A program made the translations under genes and the position numbers. A model generated the notes under the pieces. That model was not told where the DNA came from. It made no database searches and saw only the letters and a list, made by a program, of their open reading frames with translations. Below are positions 16,012-24,894 of a stretch of 64,000 nucleotides of DNA, in pieces. Numbering within the stretch: the first letter of the stretch is position 1; the number at the start of each line of letters is the position of its first letter. Origin of the DNA: Micromonospora sp. U21 (GTDB lineage: Bacteria > Actinomycetota > Actinomycetes > Mycobacteriales > Micromonosporaceae); the NCBI RefSeq assembly GCF_018070045.1, contig NZ_JAGPYK010000011.1, forward strand, positions 1 to 64,000, written 5' to 3'.

Positions 16012-17169
16012 ATGAGCGCCCGATCCGCTGTCGTCTGGAGAAGGAGCGCCCCCGTGGACAACGTCGCGCGGTTGCTGAAAGAGAGCTGGACCCTGGTCGA
16101 GGAGGACCGGGACCGGCTGAGCAGCCACTTCTACGCCCGGCTCTTCCTGCTCGACCCCGCCCTGCGGCAGCTCTTCCCGGTGCAGATGACCGGCCAGGGC
16201 GACCGCCTGCTGGAAGCGATCATCACGGCGATCCACACGGTCGACGACCCGGAGAGCTTCGACGAGTTCCTCCGGGCGCTGGGCCGCGACCACCGCAAGT
16301 ACCACGTCGACGAGCAGCACTACGCGACGATGGGCGTCGCGCTGCTGGACGCGCTGCGCAGCACCGCCGGCGACGGCTGGAACCTGGAGTACGACCAGGC
16401 GTGGCGGGACGCGTACGCGGCCAGCTCGGCGAAGATGATCGCCGGGGCGGCGAACGACGACAACCCGCCGTACTGGCACGCGGAGGTGCTGACCCACGAG
16501 CGGTACGGCCCGGACACCGCCGTGCTGACCTGCCGGGCGTTGCAGCATCCGCTGCCCTGGCGGGCCGGCCAGTACGTCAGCCTGGAGGTGCCTCGCCACC
16601 ATCCCCGGGTGTGGCGGACGTACTCGGTGGCGAACGCCCCGAACGACGACAATGTGCTGGAGTTCCACGTGCGGTCGCCCGGGGCCGGCTGGGTGTCCGG
16701 TGCGCTGGTCCGCCGGGTGCGGCCGGGTGACCTGCTCCGGCTGGCGGCGCCGATGGGGTCGATGACCCTGGACCGGTCCTCTGAGCGGGACATCCTCTGC
16801 GTGGCCGGCGGGGTGGGGCTGGCGCCGATCAAGGCGCTGGTGGAGGAGTTGGCCAGCTACAACCGGACCCGGTGGGTGCACGTCTTCTACGGCGCCCGGC
16901 AGGCGGCGGATCTGTACGGCCTGGCCGGGTTGCAGGAGTTGGTCGCCGTACATCCGTGGCTGTCGGTCACCGCGGCGTGCAGCGAGGACCCGGACTTCGA
17001 CGGTGAACTGGGCGACATCCCGGACGTGGTGGCGCGGTACGGCCCGTGGACCACGCACGACTGCTACGTCTCCGGGTCGGCCCGGATGGTCCGGTCCACG
17101 CTGCGGGTGCTGGCCGCGGACGAGGTGCCGCCGCCGCACATCCGCTACGACACCTTCGGTGACCTCTAG
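16012..17169 (+). CDS. Flavohemoprotein-like globin-FAD/NAD reductase
   Basis: A globin domain (about 15-150) with proximal histidine H94 in GRDHRKYHV and the downstream Tyr of flavohemoglobins is followed by a ferredoxin-reductase module. RTYSVAN (202-208) binds FAD, and VAGGVGLAPIKALV (264-277) binds NAD(P)H. Such proteins oxidise nitric oxide to nitrate with O2 or reduce O2 by one electron. ATG 16012 has GGAG five bases upstream. A GTG at 16054 with AAGGAG seven bases upstream is an equally good start and lies closer to the globin domain. It converges on the HTH-deformylase gene with a shared terminator between. Confidence 0.9.
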   Translation: MSARSAVVWRRSAPVDNVARLLKESWTLVEEDRDRLSSHFYARLFLLDPALRQLFPVQMTGQGDRLLEAIITAIHTVDDPESFDEFLRALGRDHRKYHVDEQHYATMGVALLDALRSTAGDGWNLEYDQAWRDAYAASSAKMIAGAANDDNPPYWHAEVLTHERYGPDTAVLTCRALQHPLPWRAGQYVSLEVPRHHPRVWRTYSVANAPNDDNVLEFHVRSPGAGWVSGALVRRVRPGDLLRLAAPMGSMTLDRSSERDILCVAGGVGLAPIKALVEELASYNRTRWVHVFYGARQAADLYGLAGLQELVAVHPWLSVTAACSEDPDFDGELGDIPDVVARYGPWTTHDCYVSGSARMVRSTLRVLAADEVPPPHIRYDTFGDL

Positions 17170-17186
17170 GCGTTCCTCCCCCCACA

Positions 17187-17226
17187 CCGGGGCGCGTGCC
17201 CCTGCCCCCTGGGGCACGCGCCCCGG
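17187..17226. terminator. Bidirectional terminator hairpin
   Basis: A perfect 16-bp G+C stem (17187-17202 with 17211-17226) around an 8-nt loop, placed between two convergent genes. Confidence 0.8.
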
Positions 17227-17237
17227 TCCCGCCCTGT

Positions 17238-18767
17238 TCAGTAGCGCCAGGGGTGCCCGGTCTCCCGGTACTCCTCCACCGGCACCAGCGGCACGCCGGG
17301 CGCCATCCGGTCCACGTAGAGCCGGCCCTCCAGGTGGTCGATCTCGTGCGCGACCAGCCGGGCCATGCCGAACTCGAACGAGGTGATGATCCGGCTGCCG
17401 TCCCACTGGGCGTGCTCCACGTCCAGGCGCAGCGGTCGGGGCACCAGGCCTCGGTGGTCGAAGAAGGAGAGGCAGCCCTCGTACTGCTCGTCGGTGTCCG
17501 GGTCGGCGTCGACCACCCGGGGGTTGAGCAGCAGGACCGGCTCCGCCGACCGGTCGGGTGGCCGCACCACGGCCGCCGCCCGGCCGATGCCGAGCTGCGG
17601 GGCGGCGATGCCGACCCCCTTGCTGAACGGATGCAGTTCGTCGAGCCGGGCCAGGGCCGTGTTGAGCCGGTCGACCACCTCCCGGGCCACCTGCTCCTCA
17701 GCGGGCAGGTCGAACGGGCGGCTGGGCTGACGCAGCAGGTCAGCGCCGCGCTGGACGATGCCGAGCCCACGCATCCGGTCGCTGGGCCGGACCCGGGCCC
17801 CGCCGGGGCCGATGTCCGGGTCGGTGTCGGGGCGGGCCCGGAAACGCCACTGCATCCGGTAGCGGGCGTTCAGCGGTGGGTCGTCGGTCTGCCAGTCGAA
17901 GATCGCCCGGCCGCCCTCATCGCGGCGCTGCGGCGCCGTCCGCAGCGGGCCCTCCTCCGCCGAGAGCGAGGTCTCCACGCCCCAGACCTGCGGGTCGAGC
18001 GCCGCCGGCAGGTCCAGGCGGACGGCGAGCTGTCGGGTGGGCAGCCGCACGGCTCGTTGGAACCAGGGACCCCACTTCTCCTGCCCGACGGAGTACGCGT
18101 ACTCGATGGTGGCCCGGTCGCCGGGGTAGAGCGGGAAGCGCCGCTCGCCGTTCTCGAAGAGCAGCCAGATCTCCTTGAACGCGTCCCGGTCGTGTTTGGC
18201 CCGCCAGTGCATCGGCTCCGAGTCACCGCCGCCGTCGTCCCGGCGGGCCTGTAGTTGCAGCTCGGCGAAGGTGAGCGGGTGTTCGCGGTGGTGCCGGTTG
18301 GAGCGACCGGGGTCGTTCGGGTAGCGGTCGACGGCGACCCGGACCAGGTAGCGGTTGATCGGCTCGGTGCCGGCGTTGTAGAGCTCGCGGTGGATGACGC
18401 ACCGGTAGCCGTCGTCGGTGTGGGTGAGGGTGCCCAGCTCCCGCTCCACGACGAGGCCGGTGCCGGGTGGCAGCCACTGGCCGGGCAGGTGCGACTCGCG
18501 GTGCTGTTGACCGGAGCGGGCGTGCCGTAGCTCGTCGTACTCCCGGAAGCGCTGCCAGATCGCGCCACTGGCCTCCAGGACGGCCTCGGCGCGGCGGGCG
18601 AAGTCCTCGGTCGGGCGGTGCCGGCGCCCCTCGACGTGGCTGACGTAGGACGGGTCGAAGCCCATCAGGACGGCCAGTTGCTTCTTGGACAGCCCCCGCC
18701 CGGTCCGTTGCCGGGCGAGCTCGGCCGCGAAGGAGTCGGCAGCCCGTTCGAGGGGTGAGGTCGTCAT
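17238..18767 (-). CDS. HTH (XRE)-peptide deformylase fusion, 509 aa
   Basis: Three parts are visible. Residues 18-75 are a Cro/C1-type helix-turn-helix (SKKQLAVLMGFDPSYVSHVEG). Residues 100-320 are an uncharacterised beta-rich region with HRELYNAGTEPINRYLVRV and ENGERRFPLYPGDRATIEYAY. Residues 335-509 are a peptide deformylase with all three metal motifs: GVGIAAPQ (384-391), EGCLS (430-434) and HEIDH (474-478). Deformylases remove formyl from nascent N-termini and are normally free-standing proteins of about 180 aa. Fusion to a DNA-binding domain suggests a regulatory or self-activating role, which is inference. The ATG at 18767 has AGGAAG close upstream. The active-site residues look intact. 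Confidence 0.9.
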   Translation of the reverse strand: MTTSPLERAADSFAAELARQRTGRGLSKKQLAVLMGFDPSYVSHVEGRRHRPTEDFARRAEAVLEASGAIWQRFREYDELRHARSGQQHRESHLPGQWLPPGTGLVVERELGTLTHTDDGYRCVIHRELYNAGTEPINRYLVRVAVDRYPNDPGRSNRHHREHPLTFAELQLQARRDDGGGDSEPMHWRAKHDRDAFKEIWLLFENGERRFPLYPGDRATIEYAYSVGQEKWGPWFQRAVRLPTRQLAVRLDLPAALDPQVWGVETSLSAEEGPLRTAPQRRDEGGRAIFDWQTDDPPLNARYRMQWRFRARPDTDPDIGPGGARVRPSDRMRGLGIVQRGADLLRQPSRPFDLPAEEQVAREVVDRLNTALARLDELHPFSKGVGIAAPQLGIGRAAAVVRPPDRSAEPVLLLNPRVVDADPDTDEQYEGCLSFFDHRGLVPRPLRLDVEHAQWDGSRIITSFEFGMARLVAHEIDHLEGRLYVDRMAPGVPLVPVEEYRETGHPWRY

Positions 18768-18975
18768 CGGCTTCCTCGTGGCCGGGAGTATCAGTTTCAC
18801 GTTCCGTGCCGAAACGCACACGCATCTGGCACCTTGCCGACACACCGCTTGACAAGTCACCGATGATCGTCGATCGCGGGCCGGTGTTTTCCGGGGCCGT
18901 GGCCGGGTAGTACGCCGGGGCGTGGAGCGCTGCTCCCGCTGGGAGTGGAGTGACCCTGACCTCCCGATACGGCTC

Positions 18976-19023
18976 AGGTGAGGCTTCCCTTAGACCTGCG
19001 CGTGTGGTTAGGCTAGCCTTAGC
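18976..19023 (+). promoter_or_regulatory. Tandem IdeR/DmdR-type iron boxes
   Basis: TGGTTAGGCTAGCCTTAGC (19005-19023) is close to the actinobacterial iron box, a 19-bp palindrome built on TTAGG..CCTAA. A weaker copy, AGGTGAGGCTTCCCTTAGA, lies at 18976-18994. Both precede the FhuF-like gene, predicting repression when iron is plentiful. The remaining part of 18768-18975 shows nothing. Confidence 0.8.
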
Positions 19024-19085
19024 TCAGGACGGCAGGGTCGTCCGCCGAGGTCAGCTCCTCGGTCACGCGGACGGGGGATGACACG

Positions 19086-19880
19086 GTGACAGCGGTGATG
19101 CCGAGGCGGGACGTGACCGCCACGCCGCTCGCCCCCGTCACCGCGGCGCTGCGTGCCATGTTCGGCACCGACGATCTTCCGGGGCTCGCGCCGGGCCTGC
19201 TGGTCGACGACGAGTTCGGCTGGGCGCCCGCGACCACCCTGATCGACGGCAGCCGGCTGCCGGATCTGCTCCGCGCCGCCACACTGCGCTGGGGCGGCAC
19301 CCCGCACGCCTGCGCCGCGCTGGCCTGGAAGTCGTACAGCTACTGGACGGCACTGCCGGTCGTGCTCGGCTGGGCCTCGGCCCGGCGGGTGCCGCTGCTC
19401 GACCCGTCCGACGTGCTGATCCACTTTGAGGACCACCGGCCGTTGCTCACCCTGGGTCTGCGCCGCAGCACCACCGTGGCGGTGCTGCCGAGCGACCCGC
19501 TGGCGCTGGCCGGTCACCCGGGGGTGCGGGTCGTCGCCGGCGAGGCGGAGCTGCTGGCCGCGCTGCGCGCCTCGCTCCTCGACGCCCACCTGGCCCCGCT
19601 CATCGCGGCGATCCAGACGGAGGTCCGGGTCGGCACGCGGACGCTGCTCGGCTCGGTCGCCTCCGGCATCTCGCACGGCATCCTGCGGGCCGCTGACGGG
19701 CTGCCCGGCTCGACGGTGCAGACGATCGACACCCTGCTCGGCGCACTCGACCTGACGGACCTGGTCGAGTTGGTGCCGGGGCCGACCGGTGAGCCGAGCG
19801 TGCAGCGGCGCACCTGTTGCCTCGCCTTCACCCTGCCCAGCCCGAAGGTCTGCCAGGGCTGCTGCGTCCGCCAGGCCTGA
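19086..19880 (+). CDS. FhuF-like siderophore-iron reductase, 264 aa
   Basis: The C-terminus ends RRTCCLAFTLPSPKVCQGCC, the C-C-x10-C-x2-C ligand set of the FhuF-type [2Fe-2S] cluster. The N-terminal part (WGGTPHACAALAWKSYSYWT) is typical of actinobacterial FhuF-like proteins. These reduce ferric siderophores in the cytoplasm to release iron. Two iron boxes precede the gene, so it should be induced by iron starvation. The GTG at 19086 follows GGGGGA at a suitable distance; an ATG at 19098 is possible. No siderophore transporter is adjacent. Confidence 0.87.
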   Translation: MTAVMPRRDVTATPLAPVTAALRAMFGTDDLPGLAPGLLVDDEFGWAPATTLIDGSRLPDLLRAATLRWGGTPHACAALAWKSYSYWTALPVVLGWASARRVPLLDPSDVLIHFEDHRPLLTLGLRRSTTVAVLPSDPLALAGHPGVRVVAGEAELLAALRASLLDAHLAPLIAAIQTEVRVGTRTLLGSVASGISHGILRAADGLPGSTVQTIDTLLGALDLTDLVELVPGPTGEPSVQRRTCCLAFTLPSPKVCQGCCVRQA

Positions 19881-19887
19881 GCCGGGC

Positions 19888-21717
19888 TCAGTCGGTCAAC
19901 CGCCGCACGTCCCAGACCCACACTCCGCCGGTGAAGATCGGCTCGATCCCGGTCAGCTCGGTCATCCCCCGCCGAAGTGCCGCCTCGTGCTCGTGCGGCC
20001 CGAGGATGACCACGCCGGCCCGCCAGTAGCGCAGGTCGTCGACTGCCTTCACCCGGCTCTGCGGGGTGATCGGCGGCACGGCTCCGGTGCGCCGGATGGT
20101 GCCGAAGAAGCTGCTGGTGGGGCGGGGCGGTGCGGTGAACAGCGCGATCCGCGGCTTTTCGGCGTTCCGGCGGGTGTCCGGGCCGAGGAAGTAGCCGCGG
20201 GCCAGCGGCATGTCCAGTCGGGTCGCCGCGGACCAGCGCAGCGGCTCGGCGTAGTTGGTGTCCGGCAGCGGCAGGGTCACCACGCTGCGCCCGCCGGCCA
20301 CGTACGGCCGCCAGGCCCCGCTGGTCACGAAGGCGGGGACCGGGTCGAGGCGGGCCACGGGCAGCGGGGTGGGCAGGATCGGCAGCAGGGCCATCGTGAG
20401 CACGGTGGCCGTGACGAAGCGGATCTGCCGGCGGGCGGCCGGCTGCGAGCGGGCCAGCTCGCGCGCCCGCTCGGCGCCGTAGGCGAGCAGCAGCCCGATG
20501 ATGGGGGTGATCGCCAACGCCCATCGGGTCGGCACCACCGAGTGCAGGATCGGCAGGTTCTCCAGCACCGCCCAGGGCCCCGGCACGCCGGTGTCCCGGC
20601 CGGCGAACCGGATCACCCGGCCCAGTGAGAGCACCGCGAAGAGCAGCCCGAGGGCGGCCAGCCCGAGCACGACGACCGAGCGGCGCAGCCACCAGACCAG
20701 GGCGATCACCAGTACCAGCAGCGGCCAGCCGAAGAAGCTGTTCTCCTCGGTCGGGTTCTTGGCCAGGTTCGCCGCCGTGCGTGGGCTGCCGGCGAGCGAT
20801 TCCCGGGAGTACGCGACGAACGAGGCGAGGTCGCTGGAATAGCCGCGGATCAGGCGGGAGAGCCCGGAGTAGGCCCCTGGCCCGAAGAACTGGACGTAGA
20901 GCGGGTACGCCAGCAGCAGCCCGGCGACCCCGGCGGCGATGGCCAGACCGGCGAGGAAGGGCCGCGCCCGCGACCGCAGGTCCCGGCGGCCGAGGGCGAG
21001 CGCTCCGACGATCACGCCGAGCCCGATCGCGGTCATCAGCAGGATCTCCAGGTTGAGGAAGGCCTGCCAGACGATCACCAACGCGAGGAGCACGCCGTTG
21101 CGCAGCCAGCGGCCCGGCTCGCCCAGCCGCAGCGTGCGCCAGATGATCAGTGGGACGACGAACTGCGACACGATGTTCGGATGCGCGTTGGCGTGCGACA
21201 CCATCGCCGGCGCGAACGCGCAGAAGCCAGCGCCCAGCCACGCCGGTCCGCGGGCTCCGAGCAGGACCCGGGAGAGCAAGAAGTACCAGGCAGTGGCGGT
21301 GGCAATCATTCCAGCGGTGAGAAAGAGCAGGAATGCCGCGCGCGGCCCGAGGAGCACGGTGACCGGTGTCATTGGCAGCGAAATGGATAATACGGACGTA
21401 TTCGCCATGAGATTGACGCCGTCCGGCACGTTCATCCGGTCCGAATGGAACGGATAGGCGAAATGCGTGACGACCCGCGCACCGTGCGCCATCATCCATT
21501 CGAACTGCGACTGATCGGAGCGGTTGTCCCGCACAGCGCTGCCCGGCTCCAGCCAGAGCCGCCCGGTGACCCAGAAGCCGAGCACCACGAAGCTCAGCAC
21601 GGCGGCCAGGTCGGCCCACTTGCCGTTGCGGGGCGCGCGGACGCGATCGCCGGCTCCCTCCACCGCCGACGCGGCGGCCGGGCCGTCTCCGGGCGCGTCC
21701 GATTCAGGAGTAGTCAT
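19888..21717 (-). CDS. Polytopic membrane protein, GT-C-like, 609 aa
   Basis: About eleven hydrophobic helices between residues 37 and 450 are followed by a soluble extracytoplasmic domain (470-609). An acidic-histidine stretch lies in the first loop (RSDQSQFEWMMAHGARVVTHF, HSDRMNVPDGVNLM). This is typical of GT-C-fold mannosyl- or arabinosyl-transferase-like proteins, which use polyprenyl-phosphate sugars on the outer face of the membrane. No exact family is recognised. It diverges from a methyltransferase gene with 211 bp between. The ATG at 21717 lacks a clear ribosome-binding site and could be leaderless. Confidence 0.75.
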   Translation of the reverse strand: MTTPESDAPGDGPAAASAVEGAGDRVRAPRNGKWADLAAVLSFVVLGFWVTGRLWLEPGSAVRDNRSDQSQFEWMMAHGARVVTHFAYPFHSDRMNVPDGVNLMANTSVLSISLPMTPVTVLLGPRAAFLLFLTAGMIATATAWYFLLSRVLLGARGPAWLGAGFCAFAPAMVSHANAHPNIVSQFVVPLIIWRTLRLGEPGRWLRNGVLLALVIVWQAFLNLEILLMTAIGLGVIVGALALGRRDLRSRARPFLAGLAIAAGVAGLLLAYPLYVQFFGPGAYSGLSRLIRGYSSDLASFVAYSRESLAGSPRTAANLAKNPTEENSFFGWPLLVLVIALVWWLRRSVVVLGLAALGLLFAVLSLGRVIRFAGRDTGVPGPWAVLENLPILHSVVPTRWALAITPIIGLLLAYGAERARELARSQPAARRQIRFVTATVLTMALLPILPTPLPVARLDPVPAFVTSGAWRPYVAGGRSVVTLPLPDTNYAEPLRWSAATRLDMPLARGYFLGPDTRRNAEKPRIALFTAPPRPTSSFFGTIRRTGAVPPITPQSRVKAVDDLRYWRAGVVILGPHEHEAALRRGMTELTGIEPIFTGGVWVWDVRRLTD

Positions 21718-21928
21718 GACAATTCATAGGGTAGTCAGCGTATGGCACTGCCGTGACATGTTTCGGGGTACTGCCGTACTATGTGCCGGGTTCGCCGACC
21801 GCCGATCACGTGCCCACCCCCGACCGCAATTCGGCCACCCCGCTGCCCCGATTCTTCTGCCATCCGAGCGGATGATTCACTCTGTCGGTCCAGGCACGGG
21901 TCGAGTTCATATCGTGAGGAATCGACGC

Positions 21929-22639
21929 ATGGCAGAAATCACTGGGGATCAGCGCGTCCAGTCCGAGGTGCTGGAAGGCCTGGCGACCGCTGTCAACCAC
22001 CGTCGCTGGTTCGTCGAACTGGCGGTGCCGCACCTCGGTGACGACCCGATCGAGATCGGCAGCGGTCTCGGTGACTACGCGCTGGAATGGTCGCGGCGGC
22101 TCCCCCGGTTCACCGCCACCGAGGCCGATCCGGACCGGCTGGTGCAGCTCAAGGAGCGCCTCGCCGACCAGCCGAACATCGATGTCCGGCAGATGCTGCT
22201 GCCGCACAACGATCGGGGCGACTACAGCGCCGCGGTCTCGTACAACGTGCTGGAGCACATCGAGGACCACGTGGGCGCGCTGCGCAGCATGCGCGACCTG
22301 GTCCGCCCCGGCGGTGCCGTGATCATCATCGTGCCGGCATTCCAGTTCGCCATGAGCCCGGCCGACATCGCCACCGGGCACGTCCGCCGCTACACGAAGA
22401 GGACGCTCGGAGCGGCGATGACCGACGCCGGCCTGACCGTGGAGAAGATCCACTACGCCAACGCGCTGGGCCTGCTCGGCTACTTCATGGCCACCAAGGT
22501 CTTCCGGCTGATGCCGAAGGAGGGCCCGATGGTGAAGGTGTACGACACGGTGGTCCTCCCCGCCACCAAGGCCGCCGAACAGCGCATCCGCCCCCCGTTC
22601 GGCCAGTCCGTCTTCGCCGTGGCCCGCGTCCCGTCCTGA
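21929..22639 (+). CDS. Class I SAM-dependent methyltransferase, 236 aa
   Basis: Motif I is DPIEIGSGLGDYA (about 38-50), and the acidic end of strand 2 is TATEADPD. The downstream motif YNVLEHIEDHVGALRSMRDL is followed by RPGGAVIIIVPAF, typical of Methyltransf_11/23 proteins. Late residues (VRRYTKRTLGAAMTDAG, GYFMATKVFRLMPK) resemble methyltransferases acting on lipids or sugars next to glycosyltransferases. The ATG at 21929 has GAGGA eight bases upstream. The substrate is not predictable. Confidence 0.85.
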   Translation: MAEITGDQRVQSEVLEGLATAVNHRRWFVELAVPHLGDDPIEIGSGLGDYALEWSRRLPRFTATEADPDRLVQLKERLADQPNIDVRQMLLPHNDRGDYSAAVSYNVLEHIEDHVGALRSMRDLVRPGGAVIIIVPAFQFAMSPADIATGHVRRYTKRTLGAAMTDAGLTVEKIHYANALGLLGYFMATKVFRLMPKEGPMVKVYDTVVLPATKAAEQRIRPPFGQSVFAVARVPS

Positions 22640-22645
22640 CCCCAC

Positions 22646-22694
22646 CCCCGCGATCTTGCACTTACCTTCCTGAAGCAAGTGCAAGATCGCGGGG
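22646..22694. terminator. 18-bp palindromic terminator, repeat family
   Basis: CCCCGCGATCTTGCACTT (22646-22663) pairs perfectly with its inverted copy (22677-22694), between convergent genes. A diverged half-copy (CCGCGATCTCGCACTTG) is at 56583-56599, suggesting a dispersed element. Confidence 0.75.
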
Positions 22695-22700
22695 CAGGGA

Positions 22701-23243
22701 TCATTCCTTGATCTGGCAGGTCGGGCGGATCACCGCTCGGGCGAGGGTGTGGAACGTGAGGTTGAAGCCGACGTAGGCGGGGCTGGCGTCAGGGGTCAGG
22801 TCGAGGCGGTCGACGTCCAGCGCGTGCACCGCGAAGACGTACCGGTGTGGGCGGTCACCGGGAGGCGGAGCCGCGCCACCGTAGCCCTGCTCGCCGTAGT
22901 CGTTGCGGACCGAGAACGCTCCACCGAGGTCCGCGCCCGCCGCGCCACCCGCGCCACTGGGCAGCTGGGTGACGTCGACCGGCACGTTCACCAGCACCCA
23001 GTGCCAGAAGCCGCTGCCGGTCGGCGCGTCGGGGTCGTAGCAGGTCACGGTGAAGCTCTTCGTCTCGGCGGGGAAGTCCGACCAGGCCAACTGCGGGGAG
23101 ACGTTGTCACCGCCGGTGCTGCCGTGCGCGTGCCGGGCATCCATCGGCTCGCCGTTCTGCACATCGTCACTGGTCAGGGTGAACGAGGGCACCGTCGGCA
23201 GCAGCTCGTACGGGTCCGGGGCGATCGGTCGTTCCAAGGTCAT
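22701..23243 (-). CDS. YbhB/YbcL-family Raf-kinase-inhibitor-like (PEBP) protein, 180 aa
   Basis: The PEBP signature is clear: VSPQLAWSDFPAETKSFTVTCYDPDAPTGSGFWHWVLVNV, where DPDAP and HW form the ligand pocket, then GYGGAAPPPGDRPHRYVFAVHAL. These soluble proteins bind anionic ligands; their bacterial role is poorly defined. The ATG at 23243 has GGAAGGA nine bases upstream. Length is normal for the family. Confidence 0.93.
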   Translation of the reverse strand: MTLERPIAPDPYELLPTVPSFTLTSDDVQNGEPMDARHAHGSTGGDNVSPQLAWSDFPAETKSFTVTCYDPDAPTGSGFWHWVLVNVPVDVTQLPSGAGGAAGADLGGAFSVRNDYGEQGYGGAAPPPGDRPHRYVFAVHALDVDRLDLTPDASPAYVGFNLTFHTLARAVIRPTCQIKE

Positions 23244-23381
23244 CGGGACGCGTCCTTCCGGTGTTCGCGGAGATTCCTGCCCCTTCTTACCCCTTCGCGG
23301 CCTCTCCGACGACCAGAAGCGGTAGTGCCGGGTCAACGGCGCTACCGTTGAGTCCGGGGCAACGCTCCACAGGGGGACCTC

Positions 23382-23537
23382 GTGGCCGGGATCTGGCGGG
23401 ACTTCGCAGCAGCCGTCTTCACCGCGCTGCGCCGCCGGGACGAGCGGGCCATCGCCGAGGAGCGCCGGCGCGCCATCGAGCGGCTGGCCGACGAGACGAT
23501 CCGGGAGAGCCGGCGGGCCGCGGACCCACCGGAGTGA
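23382..23537 (+). CDS. Small charged helical protein, 51 aa
   Basis: GTG at 23382 preceded by AGGGGGA five bases upstream opens a 51-codon frame: VAGIWRDFAAAVFTALRRRD then an E/R-rich helix ending in DPPE. It has the codon bias of the region and an amphipathic, arginine/glutamate-rich helix. I do not recognise a family. It lies between the PEBP promoter and the LtrA-like gene. Confidence 0.5.
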   Translation: MAGIWRDFAAAVFTALRRRDERAIAEERRRAIERLADETIRESRRAADPPE

Positions 23538-23646
23538 CGGCGGCGAGGGGTACGGGACCAACCGCTGGCCGTGTCTCTCCGCAACAAAACGCCAGCCACC
23601 GGACTCCGGCCGACCGCTCGGGTTATCTGAATGCCGCGAGCCCGGC

Positions 23647-24894
23647 GTGGCGAACGATGAAGATGAGGTGATGGGGCGGATCTTCCGGTCGCGGCCGGTG
23701 GTGACCAAGGAGACGCACCGAACGACCCTTTTCGAGATCTTCTTCGATCTGGTGTTCGTCTTCGGTTTCATCCGGGTCACCGAGTTCATGAGCGCACGGC
23801 CCGCGCCGGTGACCATGGTGCAGGGTTTCCTCGTACTCCTGCTGCTGTGGAACTCCTGGCTGGTGTACTCCTGGCTGGGAAACCAGGCCCGAATCGATGT
23901 CGGGCCGATCCGTGCCGGCGTCACCGTCGGGATGGCAGCCGTCTTCCTCGCCGCTCTCGTCATCCCCGACGTCTGGGAATCCGGACCGGGAGCGTTGGGA
24001 CCCCGGCTGATCCTGGTACTGGCCTACATCGTGGTGCGAGTGATCCATCTGGTCCTCTACCACTGGGCAGCGGTGGGCAGTCCACGGCTGCTCCGGACCA
24101 TTCGCGTGTACGCCCTCACCACCCCACTGTCCTGGGTCCCACTGGTCCTTGGTGCCGTCTTCGGCGGCACCGCGCAGATCCTGCTCTGGACGGCAGCGCT
24201 CGTAATCGACATGGGCGGCGGGGTGGTCGCCTCCATGCTGAGCGGATGGCCCGTCCGCAGCCCGGGCCACTTCGCGGAGCGGCACAGCCTCGTGGTGATC
24301 ATCGCCCTCGGTGAGTCCCTGATCTCGGTGGGCGCCGGGGTCGGGGCGGGAATGACCCATGGACCGGTCCTGGTGGCCGCGCTCCTCACGCTCACCGTCA
24401 CGGTCTGCCTGTACTGGCTCTACTCCCGGAACGCGGTGGCCGCAGGGAAGGCGTTGACGAGGAAATCCGGCCTGGGACGGGGTCAGGTCGCCGCCAACGC
24501 CTACACCGTTGCCCACTTTCCGCTGATCGCCGGCACCATCTACCTGGCACTGGGGGTCGAGCAGGTGCTCGCCCACCTGGCACACCATCAGTCGCACGAC
24601 ACCGTCGAGGGGCGCCTGGGCTGGACGCCGGCCGTCGCACTGTTCGGCGGGACCGCCCTGTACCTCGCGGGGCGGGCGACCTTCCTGAGCCTCAGCGTCC
24701 GGTCCGTGGCACCGGGACAATTCCTCGCTCCCGCTGTGGTGCTGCTGCTACTTCCCGCCGGCCGGTTCCTGCCCGGCCTGGTCGCTCTCGGCCTGCTCAC
24801 CGCGTTCCTCGTCGTTCTTGTCAGCTACGAGGCGGTGGCCAGATGCGGGCGAGGGTCCAGTGCCCGGTCGGAACCGGAGGTCACGGCCGGATGA
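23647..24894 (+). CDS. Low temperature requirement protein A (LtrA)-like membrane protein
   Basis: A membrane protein with 11-12 helices. The LtrA signature FFDLVFVFGFIRVTE lies near the N-terminus, and HFAERHSLVVIIALGESLIS is the family's conserved central motif. The molecular function is unknown; the name comes from a Listeria cold-growth phenotype. The start is GTG 23647 (415 aa) or ATG 23671 (407 aa), with no decisive ribosome-binding site. The last 14 bp overlap the convergent dehydrogenase gene. Confidence 0.88.
   Translation: MANDEDEVMGRIFRSRPVVTKETHRTTLFEIFFDLVFVFGFIRVTEFMSARPAPVTMVQGFLVLLLLWNSWLVYSWLGNQARIDVGPIRAGVTVGMAAVFLAALVIPDVWESGPGALGPRLILVLAYIVVRVIHLVLYHWAAVGSPRLLRTIRVYALTTPLSWVPLVLGAVFGGTAQILLWTAALVIDMGGGVVASMLSGWPVRSPGHFAERHSLVVIIALGESLISVGAGVGAGMTHGPVLVAALLTLTVTVCLYWLYSRNAVAAGKALTRKSGLGRGQVAANAYTVAHFPLIAGTIYLALGVEQVLAHLAHHQSHDTVEGRLGWTPAVALFGGTALYLAGRATFLSLSVRSVAPGQFLAPAVVLLLLPAGRFLPGLVALGLLTAFLVVLVSYEAVARCGRGSSARSEPEVTAG

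Noticed and set aside
15904..17406. A 500-codon minus-strand frame over the flavohemoprotein gene
   Set aside because: It is His/Arg/Gln/Pro-rich without any motif and antisense to a gene with globin, FAD and NAD motifs.
19514..21619. A 701-codon open frame on the minus strand over the polytopic membrane gene
   Set aside because: It has the Arg/Gly/Ala/Pro-rich composition of an out-of-frame reading of G+C-rich DNA. The alternative frame encodes clear transmembrane helices and a normal C-terminal domain.
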